DNA from: Isoetes taiwanensis
Lineage: Eukaryota; Streptophyta; Lycopodiopsida; Isoetales; Isoetaceae
Assembly (NCBI GenBank): GCA_021234155.1
Contig: JAJEKV010000025.1
Span: 16,609,094 to 16,673,093 of the forward strand
Direction: 5' to 3'
Length of the DNA stretch: 64,000 bases
The position numbers were made by a program, and so were the translations under genes. Numbering within the stretch: the stretch's first letter is position 1; the number at the start of each line of letters is the position of its first letter. The notes below the pieces were generated by a model. The model did not search any database and was not told the origin of the DNA. It was given only the letters and a program-made list of their open reading frames with translations. Positions 1 to 9,820 of the stretch are shown here, one piece after another.

Positions 1-2039
1 AGCACCCTCCTTAAGTGTTGTACGTGCTCTTCAAGGGATCTGCTATACACCAAAATGTCATCAAAGAACACTATCACAAAGGTGTCTAAGAACTCCCTGA
101 AGATATCGTTCATGAGCCTCATGAACGTTGCTGGAGCGTTCGATAAGCCGAAAGGCATTACCGTGAACTCATAATGTCCATACCGCGTCCTGAAAGCGGT
201 CTTATGAATATCTTCTTCCTTTATCCGGATCTGATGATATCCTGACCTTAAGTCGATTTTGGAGAAGACCTTTGCTCCTTGAAGCTGATCCATCAAGTCA
301 TCCGACCTGGGAAGCGCATACTTGTTTTTGATGGTGTGCTTGTTCAACTGCCTATAGTCTATGCACATCCTCAAACTGCCATCCTTCTTCTTGACAAAAA
401 GAATGGGCGCTCCAAATGGCGAGACGCTAGGTCTAATAAAGCCTAGGTCGAGCAACTCCTGCAATTGCTTCTTTAGCTCTGTCAATTCCTGCGTCGTCAT
501 TCTGTATGGAGCCTTACTTGTGGGCTTCGTTCCCGGTTCGAGTGCTATCTCGCACTCGACTCCCCTGTAAGGAGGGAGGTGCTCGATCTCATCAGGAAAG
601 AGATCATGGAATTCCGTGATCAAGTTAGCTATCTGCTTCGGCAACTTGCTGAGCACCTTGTCTTCTTTGCTTTCTTCGGACTCCGGCTCTTCGATCTCAA
701 GCTTGAAGATGTATGCTACCTGCTTGCTCTTGATTGACTTGAACAGCCATTTAGAAGACATACACTGCATGATGGGAACAACTTCCTTACCTGAGATCTC
801 AATAATCTTGCCGTCGGGCGTTGGGAAGGTCACTTTCCGCTTTCCACAATCAATGATGGCCCCTGCCGGTCCAAGGTACTCCATTCCTATGATCAAGTCA
901 TACTTGCCAATGCCCATTACTTCTGCCCCCATCTGGATGTTTATTCCTGGCAATTCGATGTCGAAATTGATCCTCTTACCTGCTGTCTGCCTTACTGCTC
1001 CACTTGCTAAAACAACGGGTCTCGGCTTCGACTTCAGCGGTTTCAACTTCAACATTTGCACCATTCTTGGGGACGCAAAGTTATGGCTACTTCCTGAATC
1101 TATCAGGACTATGAAAGACTTGGCCTTGGCCTTCCCTACTGTGGAAATTACCTTATATTGACTCTCTGCTTGTTCTGTATCTATTGCGGCAAAGATATGA
1201 CACTCACCCTGAATGTAGTCTCGGGCTACTTCGCCGTCGTCGTCATCAGACAGGATGTCCCAATCTCCCAATTCTGCTAGTGCCGCACTCATGACATAGG
1301 GGCAGTTCGCTGTTCTATGGCCTGGCTGGAAGCATCTGAAGCAAAGCTGTTTCTCCATGCACTCCTGCCTCTTTTCCTTGGGCATAGCCTGTAAAAAGGA
1401 TCGCACCGCTTTGGAGTAGTTTGATCCCTCCTGCTTGTCCTTGAAGGACACCTGCTTCTTCTCGTTCTGCTTCCCCTGATTGCCACCATATGGGGCTCTA
1501 GCTGGACCTGGGCTTGCTGCTCTAGGGCTATAGCTCCCTGATGCTTTGCCTTTGTCCTGAAAATACTGCTGCCTCTGCCCGCTATTCTGAGGTCCCGTTC
1601 CTTGCAAGCTTATAGCCTTGCACTCCGCTTCTGATACTGTCTTAGGGTTTATTGCCCTCACCAGCTTGCGAATCTCATCGTTCAGCCCTTCAATATAACT
1701 TTCCACTGCATGCTTCTCTCCCAACTTTGGTACATACAGCCTCAGCCTCATGAATTCCTCTGTATATTTCTGGACTGACTTGTTTCCTTGCTGCAACCTA
1801 TAGAACTGCTGCATCATGCTGGACTTATGCTCTCTTGGGACGTAGTGGCGCTTGAAGGCTTTAGCAAACTTCTTGAACCTGCAAGCGTCCCTGCTCAAGC
1901 CATGGGCCTTTGCATACCCCTTCCACCAAATGCGTGCTGCTCCTTTCAGGTTGGCTGTTGCCACTCGGCCTTTATCCTTGTCCTTCATACCATAAGCGTT
2001 TCCATATTCACTCATTTCATCAAGCCAAGCCTCGGCCTC
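1..2039 (-). pseudogene. gag C-terminus, protease and reverse transcriptase of element A (runs off left edge)
   Basis: I find no stop in this minus-strand frame from 2039 through protease, and it translates cleanly to the edge. In order it encodes the gag capsid region, a CCHC zinc knuckle ([14 protein letters not shown], near 1310-1350), an aspartic protease with the DSG active site ([11 protein letters not shown], near 1080-1115), and a reverse transcriptase. The RT includes a GFIRPS segment, the DYRQLN block and the catalytic FFDD box ([10 protein letters not shown], near 45-75). These features match chromoviral Ty3/gypsy pol. The frame differs from that of the gag start, so expression would need the frame break near 2040 to be absent or bypassed. 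The left end is simply the window edge. Confidence 0.92.
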
Positions 2040-2506
2040 CATTCCTGACCTGAGAATTGCTCGAGTTTCCTGGCTTTCCAAACATTTCCCAAAGCAGAGT
2101 CTACCTTCTTTTGGTAGTCTGAGACTCTTGTGTCCCTTTGTCGTCCATCTGGGGTATTCCTCTGCCTTCCCTCTTCAGTGTCCCTTTGCCTTCCATCTGT
2201 TCGGTCCCGGGCCTGTTCTTCCTCTTCCTCGGAGTCGGAGTCTAAGTCTGAGCTTGAGTCAGAGGAATCTGAACTGGGGGATCTCCTTCTCTTGCTTCTC
2301 TTCTTGTCCCTTCCTGTTTTCCGAGCTGATGCTTGTGGCAATTGAGCGTTGCCCACCGAACCCGCTCCTGCTTGTGCTGCTAGCAGAGCCTTTATCTGCT
2401 CAAGGTCCGTCCTCATCTGGGATATCTCCTCCTCTGGGGTCATGGGTTCCATTTCTTCAAATAGGTTCCTTGCCGGAGGTGGTCTAGGCGGGGTCTGTTC
2501 TTCCAT
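2012..2506 (-). pseudogene. gag N-terminus of element A
   Basis: The first ATG in frame is at 2506 (protein begins MEEQTPPRPP). The product has a proline-rich start, a coiled-coil-like EEISQMRTDLEQIKALL segment, then a Lys/Arg-rich and Ser/Asp/Glu-rich linker with DGRQRD-type repeats. The frame stops at 2012. The capsid sequence goes on in the neighbouring frame from about 2039 ([17 protein letters not shown]). A single missing base around 2040 explains this, so the element is damaged here unless it is a sequencing error. The start lies about 220 bp after the stop of the upstream unknown gene. Confidence 0.8.
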
Positions 2507-2725
2507 GATGTCTCGGCGTTGTTGTTCTCCTGAGCCTAGGCCTCTAGCTGCATACACAAGTAATTCATGGCTATATGGTTAGTTTTCTTGTTTTCTTACA
2601 TTGTTTACGTTTATTGGCATAGTTGTGGCGCAAAATGCATCAACAAGACATTTAAGAGTGCAAGAGGGATTATATTTATATTATATAATATTTTAGTACA
2701 AAAGTCTCCGGGATCAAGAGTCTAA
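2507..2725 (-). other. Spacer between the unknown gene and gag of element A
   Basis: A non-coding, partly AT-rich spacer (2580-2700). I see no TATA box like those upstream of the other two genes of the element, so gag may be translated from the full-length RNA or by another route. Confidence 0.4.
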
Positions 2726-4333
2726 CTAATCTTGAAATCGCCGGTAAGACGGGTTGTCCTCAAGGAACTTCTTAACTTGGGCCGTTCCTACCGAATGACC
2801 CAAGTTCCTGATGACGCTTGCTGACGAGCCGCCCTGCAAGGCTCTCACCAGCTCTTCCACCCTGCGGTCGGATGTAAGGGCTGCGGTGACCGCCAATCTC
2901 GCCTGACGTCGATGGGGTATGGCGAAGTCGAAGAGATCAAGTGCCATTGCCCTCTTGACCAGGACAGCGTAGTCGACATTTGGCGCTATGCGAGCATGCA
3001 TGCCCGAAGCCCCGAGTGCAATCAGCATGAACACTCCTTCTTCACCTCTGGGGCTGAACTTGCGGTGGATTACCGCTATTCTCCCATCTAGCAGCAGCGG
3101 CAGGTAGTACCTCAGGGACCTGTCATTGTGCGTCGCTGAAGCCTCTCCGCTTGTTTGGCCTCCAGCCCTGTGCCTCCCGGCGTATTCGTCGACTTCTATT
3201 TCGGTGAGGTCCCGGTAGTCTTCAATTGTGGAGTCGACTTCGCTGAGGTCGATTCTGCTCCTCTTGATGGAGGTGGTGTCGAAGGCCTCGGCATTAAAAT
3301 GCTTGTGGTCTTCCCACGGATCCCTATCTATTCCTGGAGGGCAAGGAACTCCTCCTCTGTTGGCAGCTCTCGCTCGTCCATCATTTGCCTGATGCTGTTG
3401 TAGGCCTGGATGTCTGAAGTCGACTCTCCTGTGTAAGTGTCGGCTTCTCTCACTTGGAGCGGAAAGTCCGAGGCTCCCCGGACGATGAAGTCGTCCAAGT
3501 CCGACTACCAGGTGGTGGAGTAGTTCGGTCCAATCTGAGCTCCCTCTCTCTGCACTCGGGAAGGTTCTGGATGTCGCTGAGGAGTAGATACTCCTCCCCG
3601 TTGATAATGATTGGGGCTAGGCTTGTGATGCCTAGCCCGAGTGGGGGAGCAATCCTGATGTTCTGCCGGCTCTGCTCAAAGTTGGCCATCTCCTGTTCTG
3701 CTTGTTGCCGTTCCTCCTCTGAGTCGAGCTCCGTGTACTTATTGTCGTCGGACTCCTCTTCTTCTTCGTCTTCTCCTTCCTGCTCTTGCTGATATTGCAA
3801 ACGCATCTGCTCTTCTTCCTGCACTGCTATGGGGTCCACCTCCATCGGAGGGATAGAGGTTGCCCCCATTGGGTTTTCGGCACGGTGGGATAAGAAAATG
3901 GCTAAGGCCGCGGTGTAGGAGAAGTACTTGGTCCTGTTGGCTGTCAGGACCATGTAGTCTGGCAGCCTTTGCGCTTTGTTGGTTAGGTACTTGGCGATGT
4001 TGGGGACATCCTCCAAGGCTGCTTGAAGGGATGGGCGGGGGACAAAATAGCCTATGCAAGGGGGAACCTGGACAAGGGAGGGTCCTACCCTAGCTTGGAA
4101 CTCTGCTAGGACTTGTCTATATGCTGGGGTTGCGTTTAAAGTAGCTTGCACATCTAATTCCTTCGAAGACTTCGGAAGATGTCGTTGACATCCTCCTCGG
4201 CGAAAGATGGGCACTTGGCCAGTACCATCGGTTTGAAGTCGGCAGGTGGCCATTGATCTAGCAAGGAAGGGAGTATCAAACGGATGCGAGAAGCGCCTCG
4301 GGGATTTGGAAGATCGCCTAAGCAATGGAGAGC
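2726..4333 (-). pseudogene. Unknown accessory gene of element A (ORF2), frame-broken
   Basis: A coding region I do not recognise, between the H3-like gene and gag. Protein-like sequence passes through several frames. The first runs to a stop at 4154 and contains WPPADFKPMVLAKCP. The second runs from about 4170 to 3450 and holds an acidic Glu/Asp tract with EEEEEESDD-type runs. A third covers about 3508 to 3345 and the last about 3343 to 2726, ending NPSYRRFQD. If joined it would be roughly 500 residues. I see no nuclease, protease, polymerase or histone motif. It has its own TATA box and two upstream hairpins, as the H3-like gene does. At least three frame breaks mean it is decayed, or mis-assembled, in this copy. 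It may be an accessory structural or regulatory protein, but that is inference. Confidence 0.55.
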
Positions 4334-4366
4334 AAACTTGGGGTGCCAAATGAAAAATGATGGACC

Positions 4367-4375
4367 TATTTATAG
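4367..4375 (-). promoter_or_regulatory. TATA box of the unknown gene in element A
   Basis: On the minus strand this reads CTATAAATA, about 30-40 bp before the start of protein-like sequence. The surrounding motif CTATAAATAGGTCC closely matches the TATA regions of both H3-like genes (9489-9497 and 36333-36341), which suggests that each gene in these elements has its own promoter. Confidence 0.65.
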
Positions 4376-4558
4376 AAAAGTGGAAAACCCTAATTTTTGG
4401 ATGACCTAGAATTCACTTTGGAGTTGGGCGATTTTTGACCTATTAGGAGGTGCAATTGAGTGTTTGGAGGCTAATTTTTGGTTTAAAAGCATGCTAAGAA
4501 CAACTAATGACCCTATTGCAAAAGAACCGGAGATCATTTGGTGAAGAAAATGGTGCGA

Positions 4559-4626
4559 GGTCTCACACGTTATGCCCTGCACCGATTTTGAGAATCTCAT
4601 CTTACGTCTGGGCGGCGTGTGAGACA
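4559..4626. promoter_or_regulatory. Hairpin 1 of element A (TCTCACACGT family)
   Basis: An inverted repeat whose arms begin GGTCTCACACGTTATGCCC and end GGGCGGCGTGTGAGAC. It is one of four such hairpins in element A and one of two between the H3-like gene and the TATA box of the unknown gene. Confidence 0.75.
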
Positions 4627-4757
4627 TAGGTCCTAATTGGGCTAGACTTACTCAATTTGGATGATCTAAGGCTGTAATTCCACTAAACTCGTCGAGTTAG
4701 GCAGAATTGACCCCTTATTTGGTCGATTTGGAGCTGTTTTGGGCACTTTTGGGCATG

Positions 4758-4824
4758 GTCTCACACGTTGCGCCCAGTCCGAAAATGAGAATCTCATTTT
4801 CTGTCCTGGCGCGACGTGTGAGAC
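4758..4824. promoter_or_regulatory. Hairpin 2 of element A
   Basis: The cleanest copy of the family. The arms GTCTCACACGTTGCGCCCAG and CTGGCGCGACGTGTGAGAC pair almost fully, and a second inner palindrome (GAAAATGAGAATCTCATTTTC-like) forms the centre. It lies about 150 bp downstream of the stop of the H3-like gene. Confidence 0.8.
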
Positions 4825-4969
4825 ATCGTCTCAATTTTGCTCAAAGCTCCAATTTAACTAAAACAAAAGCTAGAAATCGATATCTTAACTTATTTAAACA
4901 AGATCTGACACTTTATTTACACAAAAATTCTTTATATTAACAAAAATGTTCATTATTTACAAAAAGGTT

Positions 4970-5781
4970 TCAAGGGCGTTCTCCCTTGATGTGCCTGGCA
5001 AGATACATATCCTGCCTCATGAGGGTAACCCTCTTCGCGTGCACTGTGCAGGCCGTTGAATCTTCAAAATGCTGCACTATTTTTGCCTCTGCTGCCTCCT
5101 GTAGGCACAGCAACATTTCGTCGGTTACTCGCATGTCCGTGTTGTATTCCTGCATGACTTCACGAACCAAGCGTTGGAACGGCGCCCGGGGGATCAAGAG
5201 TCCGTAACTCTTCTGGAAGTGGCGGATCTCCTTGAGAGCTCTGTCCTCCAACTTCTTCTTCTTGCTCCGCTTCTTACCTGGTGCTCGGGGAGGCTTGGGC
5301 CTGGGTGGCGGTGGCTTCAAGGTCTGACTTCTTGTCGGATGTCCGCCTTCGATTGTTCTTACCCTGTGCTCCTGATAGTAGGCATTGTATGCCTCCCACT
5401 TCACCATGTACGCGTTGTGCTCCTTGATCTTCTTCTGATAGACCTTGACCGGGTCTATCACGTACGCCTCCCGTTGTGGTCGCGGGGCTTTAACCCTATC
5501 CCACGTTGGAAAAGGTGGGGGCTTCGGTGTCTGCTCGGACTGATCTTCCTCAGGTGCCACCTGCTCGGGTACCTCCTTCTCCACGGGCGGGGGTTTTGAA
5601 GAGCTCGCCCCCTCTGGGTTGGGGACGTAATCCTCGTCCGAGTCGTCGGTAGAGGGCGGGGTCTGCTCGCCTGTTGGTTCGTTGATCACGGGACCCGTCG
5701 CTCGCTTGCCGACCTTCACAACTTTCCTGCCGCCTGCCTTAATGGCTTTGGCCTTTCTCTTCTTTGGCCCGCTGGCTGTGG
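4970..5781 (-). pseudogene. Histone H3-like gene of element A, C-terminal part with H3 fold
   Basis: The last 90 residues (4973-5242) align without gaps to the histone H3 core, from the start of the alpha-N helix to the C-terminus. About half the positions are identical by eye. Hallmarks are REIR-like [32 protein letters not shown] and the terminal IKGERP. Loop 1 has the length of ordinary H3, not the longer loop usual in CENH3. Before the fold come a nuclear-localisation-like KKRKAKAIK stretch, an acidic DDSDEDY region, a conserved block around [17 protein letters not shown], and a basic GKKRSKKKK segment. The 5' half of the gene is at 8945-9389, beyond element N. The frame is open from 5781 to the stop at 4970 and matches the frame of the 5' half. 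I class it as disrupted only because of the insertion. It could act as a chromatin or nucleoprotein component, but this is inference. Confidence 0.9.
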
Positions 5782-5786
5782 TCGGG
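5782..5786. repeat. Left target-site duplication of element N (TCGGG)
   Basis: The five bases TCGGG directly before the TG of the left LTR are repeated directly after the CA of the right LTR (8945-8949). This marks a simple insertion into the H3-like gene. Confidence 0.95.
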
Positions 5787-6486
5787 TGTTAGCATCTTCT
5801 ACGCACCCAAGGAAAACTGAAGAACAAGCGCTAACTACAACAACCCAAGCAAATCTCAAGGTATATGAGATAGGCTAGGCCTCACTCTACTGGCATCATA
5901 AATCACCAACATAATCATTCTTACACAAGTCTTTTGAGATTATAGAAATAGAGATAACAAATAGGAGAATCACATAATCATAATCAAAATATCATACTTC
6001 AACATAATAATATTCAACTGATCAAGAAACATACTCACACTTCAAGAACTTTGCCCAGATGTCATCTTCCAAATTTGGGCCTCCCTTCTACACGAATTTT
6101 GGCTATCTTATAGAAAACTCTACTTGATCCTAGCCACTAGATCTAGGCAAATCACAACCTTAGATCCAAATTCTAACTACCATAAGTTCACTAGATTTTG
6201 CCACCTCAACTTCAAATCTAGGTCATCCAAACTTCTTTGCAACTACCATGCTTCCCAGTTCATGACACATCATCAAATTATCAACCATTGAAAATATTTC
6301 TTAAGGACTTTAATACTCCTTCAAGTCCATAGGTTCCACTTCAATTACATCATAAATGCTTCCTCCACAATATTTGCACATTTTTTACATTTTCTCCACA
6401 TTACACCCATATAATTCTTCATTTATGCATACATTTCATAAATTTAAGCTCATTATGCAAAAATAGTCAAGATAAAACACACAACA
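5787..6486 (-). repeat. 3' LTR of element N
   Basis: 700 bp, beginning TGTTAGCATC and ending ACACACAACA. It matches 8240-8944 with few differences, several of them at CTG/CAG or CG sites. The close match indicates a fairly recent insertion. Confidence 0.93.
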
Positions 6487-8239
6487 TTATTCCCCCCCAA
6501 GATTATTCATCGTCCCGATGAATTCTTCAAAAATCTTTTCTTCGATCTTCATGTCTTCAACTTGATCCTCTAAATAGCATCACAACTTAACAAAAATCCA
6601 ATGTCCAAATGTCTTCAAGCCTTCAAAAACATCTATAGAAGTCTTCCAAGGAAAAAAATACTAAAAACTTCTAACATCACTTCATCTTCATCAATTATAG
6701 GGTGGCAAGTCCCATCCAGGTCAGTGGCACCCTCGCTCTACTGCCCGGTAAGGGCTCTATCCCCTTCACATCACTTATACTTTTTCATCACATTTTACAT
6801 AGGTCATGGGATGCTGCTGCTTTCTAGGTCAGCACATCCATCATGCCATCCATAATTACTTAAATAAAAAATCAAACTTGTACAACTTCCTTTGATAGCT
6901 TGAATTCTTGAAAAAACTTGAAAATGAAATCCAATCAAATTGCAAAAGCATAAGCACTAACCATATAATCTTGATCTTCATAATATGGTGTTTGACTTGA
7001 ATAAGAATAAATAGTCTTCATCATATAACAAAACATAATACTGACCATTGACATGCAATCTTCATATTTAAAAACCTTCAATCTGGATATAGTAATTGAA
7101 CTTCGAATAACTTGGTGAGAACAAGTAATCTTCGCTGTTAAACACTTGGGAAAAATAAATGTAACTTGGTCATGTTGCACATAGGAGAATTTGAACTCGA
7201 AATTTGTGGTTCAAAAACCAATAGCTTATCCAATGGGCTATTTGGCATAACTTTTGAAGGTTCACTATTCTTTAATATTTAATATCTTTTAATTTCGCTT
7301 CACTTTCACCTTTCTTCACAACCCATTTTTCTTCTTCTTTTCTCTCTGCTACTCTCAGATGCTTGTGGTTCCATCCATCGGATTTAGGGTATGGCGGAAG
7401 GGGAAAACTAGGGAAAGAAACAACGGCTGGCAGATGGTTAGGCAGGGTAGAAGAACGGCTACGGGCTCTACAATCAGAAATTTGTTCTTGGTTTTCTTTC
7501 TTCTTTCTTGCAGGTCTGGGCGATGGAGGTCTTTGATGGCACCAAGGTTTGTTTTGCATGCAAATGATAAAGAATGAAAGCAGATGATGCGTTCATTGCG
7601 GTTGATGGTAATGGCAGAAGGATATGTCAGTTTCAAATATTATCAGAGTAGAAAGGTTTGCTTTTGTTTTGCAGGATTCGAAGAGATCTCAGGTATGGGT
7701 TGGCTTCATTCGAATGCAGATCACGGTAAGAACAAGTTTTACAGGCAAAAGGCATATTAGATATCATCAGACAATTTCAGGGCCAATATAAAATGCACAA
7801 GGTTCATGGCATCTAGTAGATTTTCTTTTTAAGAAGCTGTATGGCTGAGCATAAAAATATGGCAGGATGTAATACTGAAGATGTTCTAGCAGATGCAAGA
7901 GCACAAAAACTTTTGTACCATCCATTTATAGCATTATTTATGGGATAGGAGCAAGCAAGTTAAGATTCACAGCAGATTCAGAATATTTCCTACTGGCCAG
8001 GCTAAACAAGAATAGAAACAACATTTTCGTACCTCTGCAATAGGCTTCAGCACATTTACAAACTTCTGATCTACCATTGATACACTACCATTCTTTGAAC
8101 ATCGTATTCTCCACTTGCACTTAAATGATATTCCATGGATACTGATTGCAACATAATTATGTACCACTACCATCTTTGATCTAAAGATAAGAACTATCTT
8201 GCCCAAAAAGTGTTGCTTTCTCATAATGCCCCCAAAATA
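6487..8239. other. Internal region of element N
   Basis: 1.75 kb without gag or pol motifs. It has the polypurine tract at its left end (6487-6500) and the leader/primer region at its right end (about 8225-8239). The middle (7270-7640) holds short open frames of no recognisable family. They may be captured host sequence or chance. Confidence 0.6.
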
Positions 8240-8944
8240 TGTTAGCATCTTCTCACTGCACCCAAGGAAAAATCAAGAACCGGTAGCTAACTACAACAAC
8301 CCAAGCAAATCTCAAGGTATATGAGATAGGCTAGGCCTCACTCTACTGGCATCATAAATCACCAACATAATCATTCTTACACAAGTCTTTTGAGATTATA
8401 GAAATAGAGATAACAAATAGGAGAATCACATAATCATAATCAAAATATCATACTTCAACATAATAATATTCAACCCGATCAAGAAACATACTCACACTTC
8501 AAGAACTTTGCCCGGATGTCATCTTCCAAATTTGGGCCTCCCTTCTACACGAATTTTGGCTATCTTATAGAAAACTCTACTTGATCCTAGCCACTAGATC
8601 TAGGCAAATCACAACCTTAGATCCAAATTCTAACTACCATAAGTTCACTAGATTTTGCCACCTCAACTTCAAATCTAGGTCATCCAAACTTCTTTGCAAC
8701 TACCATGCTTCCCCAGATTCATGACACATCATCAAATTATCAACCATTGAAAATATTTCTTAAGGACTTTAATACTCCTTCAAGTCCATAGGTTCCACTT
8801 CAGTACATCATAAATGCTTCCTCCACAATATTTGCACATTTTTTACATTTTCTCCACATTACACCCATATAATTCTTCATTTATGCATACATTTCATAAA
8901 TTTAAGCTCATTATGCAAAAATAGTCAAGATAAAACACACAACA
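8240..8944 (-). repeat. 5' LTR of element N
   Basis: 705 bp with TG...CA ends, the partner of 5787-6486. It is followed by the TCGGG target duplication. Confidence 0.93.
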
Positions 8945-8949
8945 TCGGG
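8945..8949. repeat. Right target-site duplication of element N (TCGGG)
   Basis: Matches 5782-5786. It lies within a codon run of the H3-like gene (minus-strand GAC GAC CCG A). Confidence 0.95.
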
Positions 8950-9389
8950 TCGTCTTCCCGACTCTTCGTCCTCTGCTCCCAGCGGCGCTCTTTGGCTTCA
9001 TACTTGCTGATGAAGCGTGCAAGATCGGCTTCTTCATCCGGGGTGAGCTTCGGCGGCTGCTGCTCTTCTCTCCCTTGCTCCTCCTGCGTGTGGGTCTCAG
9101 TCTGGTGTTGCTCCTCGGCTATTGGCTGCCCTGTCTGCTCCCTTTGCTCCCTGGTCCTCTCCTCCTCCACTGCGATCTCCTCTAGGATTTGATGCATGAT
9201 GTCTGGCCGGTCGTCGTCTATGATCTCTGTGTGGTCGCTCCGATCCGATCCTGCATCTTCGCTCGAAGAAGATTCGCCTCCCCGGAAAAGGCGTTCTTGA
9301 AGGACTCTCTGAAAGAGGCCAGAACCGCTGGCGCTGGAGGATTCGCTCCCACGAGGCTTCCGAGCAGTCTGTTTTGTGCGGGCCATCAT
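8945..9389 (-). pseudogene. Histone H3-like gene of element A, N-terminal part with H3 tail
   Basis: Two ATGs sit in tandem (9389 and 9386). From the second the protein begins MARTKQTARKPRG. Residues after the Met match canonical H3 from Ala1 to Lys9, including Lys4 and Lys9, but the Ser10 position is Pro. Beyond the tail the protein is not H3-like. It has a Ser-rich and acidic segment (ESSSSEDAGSD), then a long Glu/Gln-rich region (EEERTREQREQ, EEQGREEQQ) likely to be helical. The frame enters element N at 8945. Codon phase continues at 5781 after the insert and one TCGGG copy are discounted, giving 417 codons from 9386. A TATA box lies about 100 bp upstream. The second ATG is the more H3-like start because it puts Ala directly after Met. 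Confidence 0.9.
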
Positions 9390-9488
9390 TTTACGGTTCG
9401 TCGATCGGAGCTAAGCGCCAGAAAATCGCCTTGGCGAACACGAGCAAACCTCTAAGGGATTAACGCGGAAATGGGAGGGGTCTAGGTC

Positions 9489-9497
9489 TATTTATAG
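9489..9497 (-). promoter_or_regulatory. TATA box of the H3-like gene of element A
   Basis: The minus strand reads CTATAAATA followed by GACC, about 100 bp before the ATG. The neighbouring words (TTGACC and TATAAATAGAC) also occur around 36333-36341 in element B. Confidence 0.7.
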
Positions 9498-9570
9498 GGG
9501 TCAATTTTAGGTCAACTTTTAAACTACCTTTTTGGGGTGCTTAAAACATCTAAAACACCTAATTAAGCAA

Positions 9571-9638
9571 GGTCTCACCGTTATACCACCCAAAATGAAA
9601 AAGTCATTTCACATCCCCGGCGCGACGTGTGTGAGATA
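9571..9638. promoter_or_regulatory. Hairpin 3 of element A
   Basis: An imperfect member of the family, with arms GGTCTCACCGTTATACC and GGCGCGACGTGTGTGAGA. It lies about 75 bp upstream of the TATA box of the H3-like gene. Confidence 0.65.
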
Positions 9639-9772
9639 TGGTGGGACCCACTATTAAATTTTGTACTTTTGGAACATATAACATGCTAATTCTACTGATT
9701 TTTTAGCTCTAATTTAGATTTATCAAGCTATTTTACTGTAATTTACAACTTTTTGGTGTGTTTAAGCTGAAT

Positions 9773-9820
9773 GTCTCACACGTTGCGCCCAATTTCCTGT
9801 CCTGGCGCGACGTGTGAGAC
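9773..9820. promoter_or_regulatory. Hairpin 4 of element A
   Basis: Arms GTCTCACACGTTGCGCCCA and CTGGCGCGACGTGTGAGAC with a short loop. The arm sequence is almost the same as hairpin 2, 5 kb away on the other side of the H3-like gene. Confidence 0.8.

Larger units (their letters stand above)
5787..8944 (-). mobile_element. Element N: non-coding LTR retrotransposon inserted in the H3-like gene
   Basis: Two nearly identical LTRs of about 700 bp enclose 1.75 kb that encodes no recognisable retrotransposon protein, so this is a non-autonomous element of LARD/TRIM type. A G-rich polypurine tract (minus strand TTGGGGGGGAATAA) abuts the left LTR. A leader reading TTTTGGGGGCATTATGAGAAA on the minus strand abuts the right LTR. 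The element therefore runs in the minus direction. Both signals resemble those of element C, which suggests that a C-like element supplies its proteins. Target duplication is TCGGG. Confidence 0.92.

Noticed and set aside
361-1161. Open frames on the plus strand over 361-570 and 616-1161
   Set aside because: They are the antisense of the protease and RT frame of element A. The minus strand has clear family motifs.
2128-2582. Plus-strand Ser/Leu/Pro-rich frames
   Set aside because: Shadow of the acidic, repeat-rich gag N-terminus on the minus strand.
3450-4170. Possible second histone fold (H2A, H2B or H4) in the unknown gene
   Set aside because: I looked for the hallmark blocks of the other core histones and found none.
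4973-5242. The H3-like fold as a centromeric H3 (CENH3) gene
   Set aside because: Loop 1 has ordinary H3 length, and the tail in element A is that of canonical H3. The setting is inside an LTR element.
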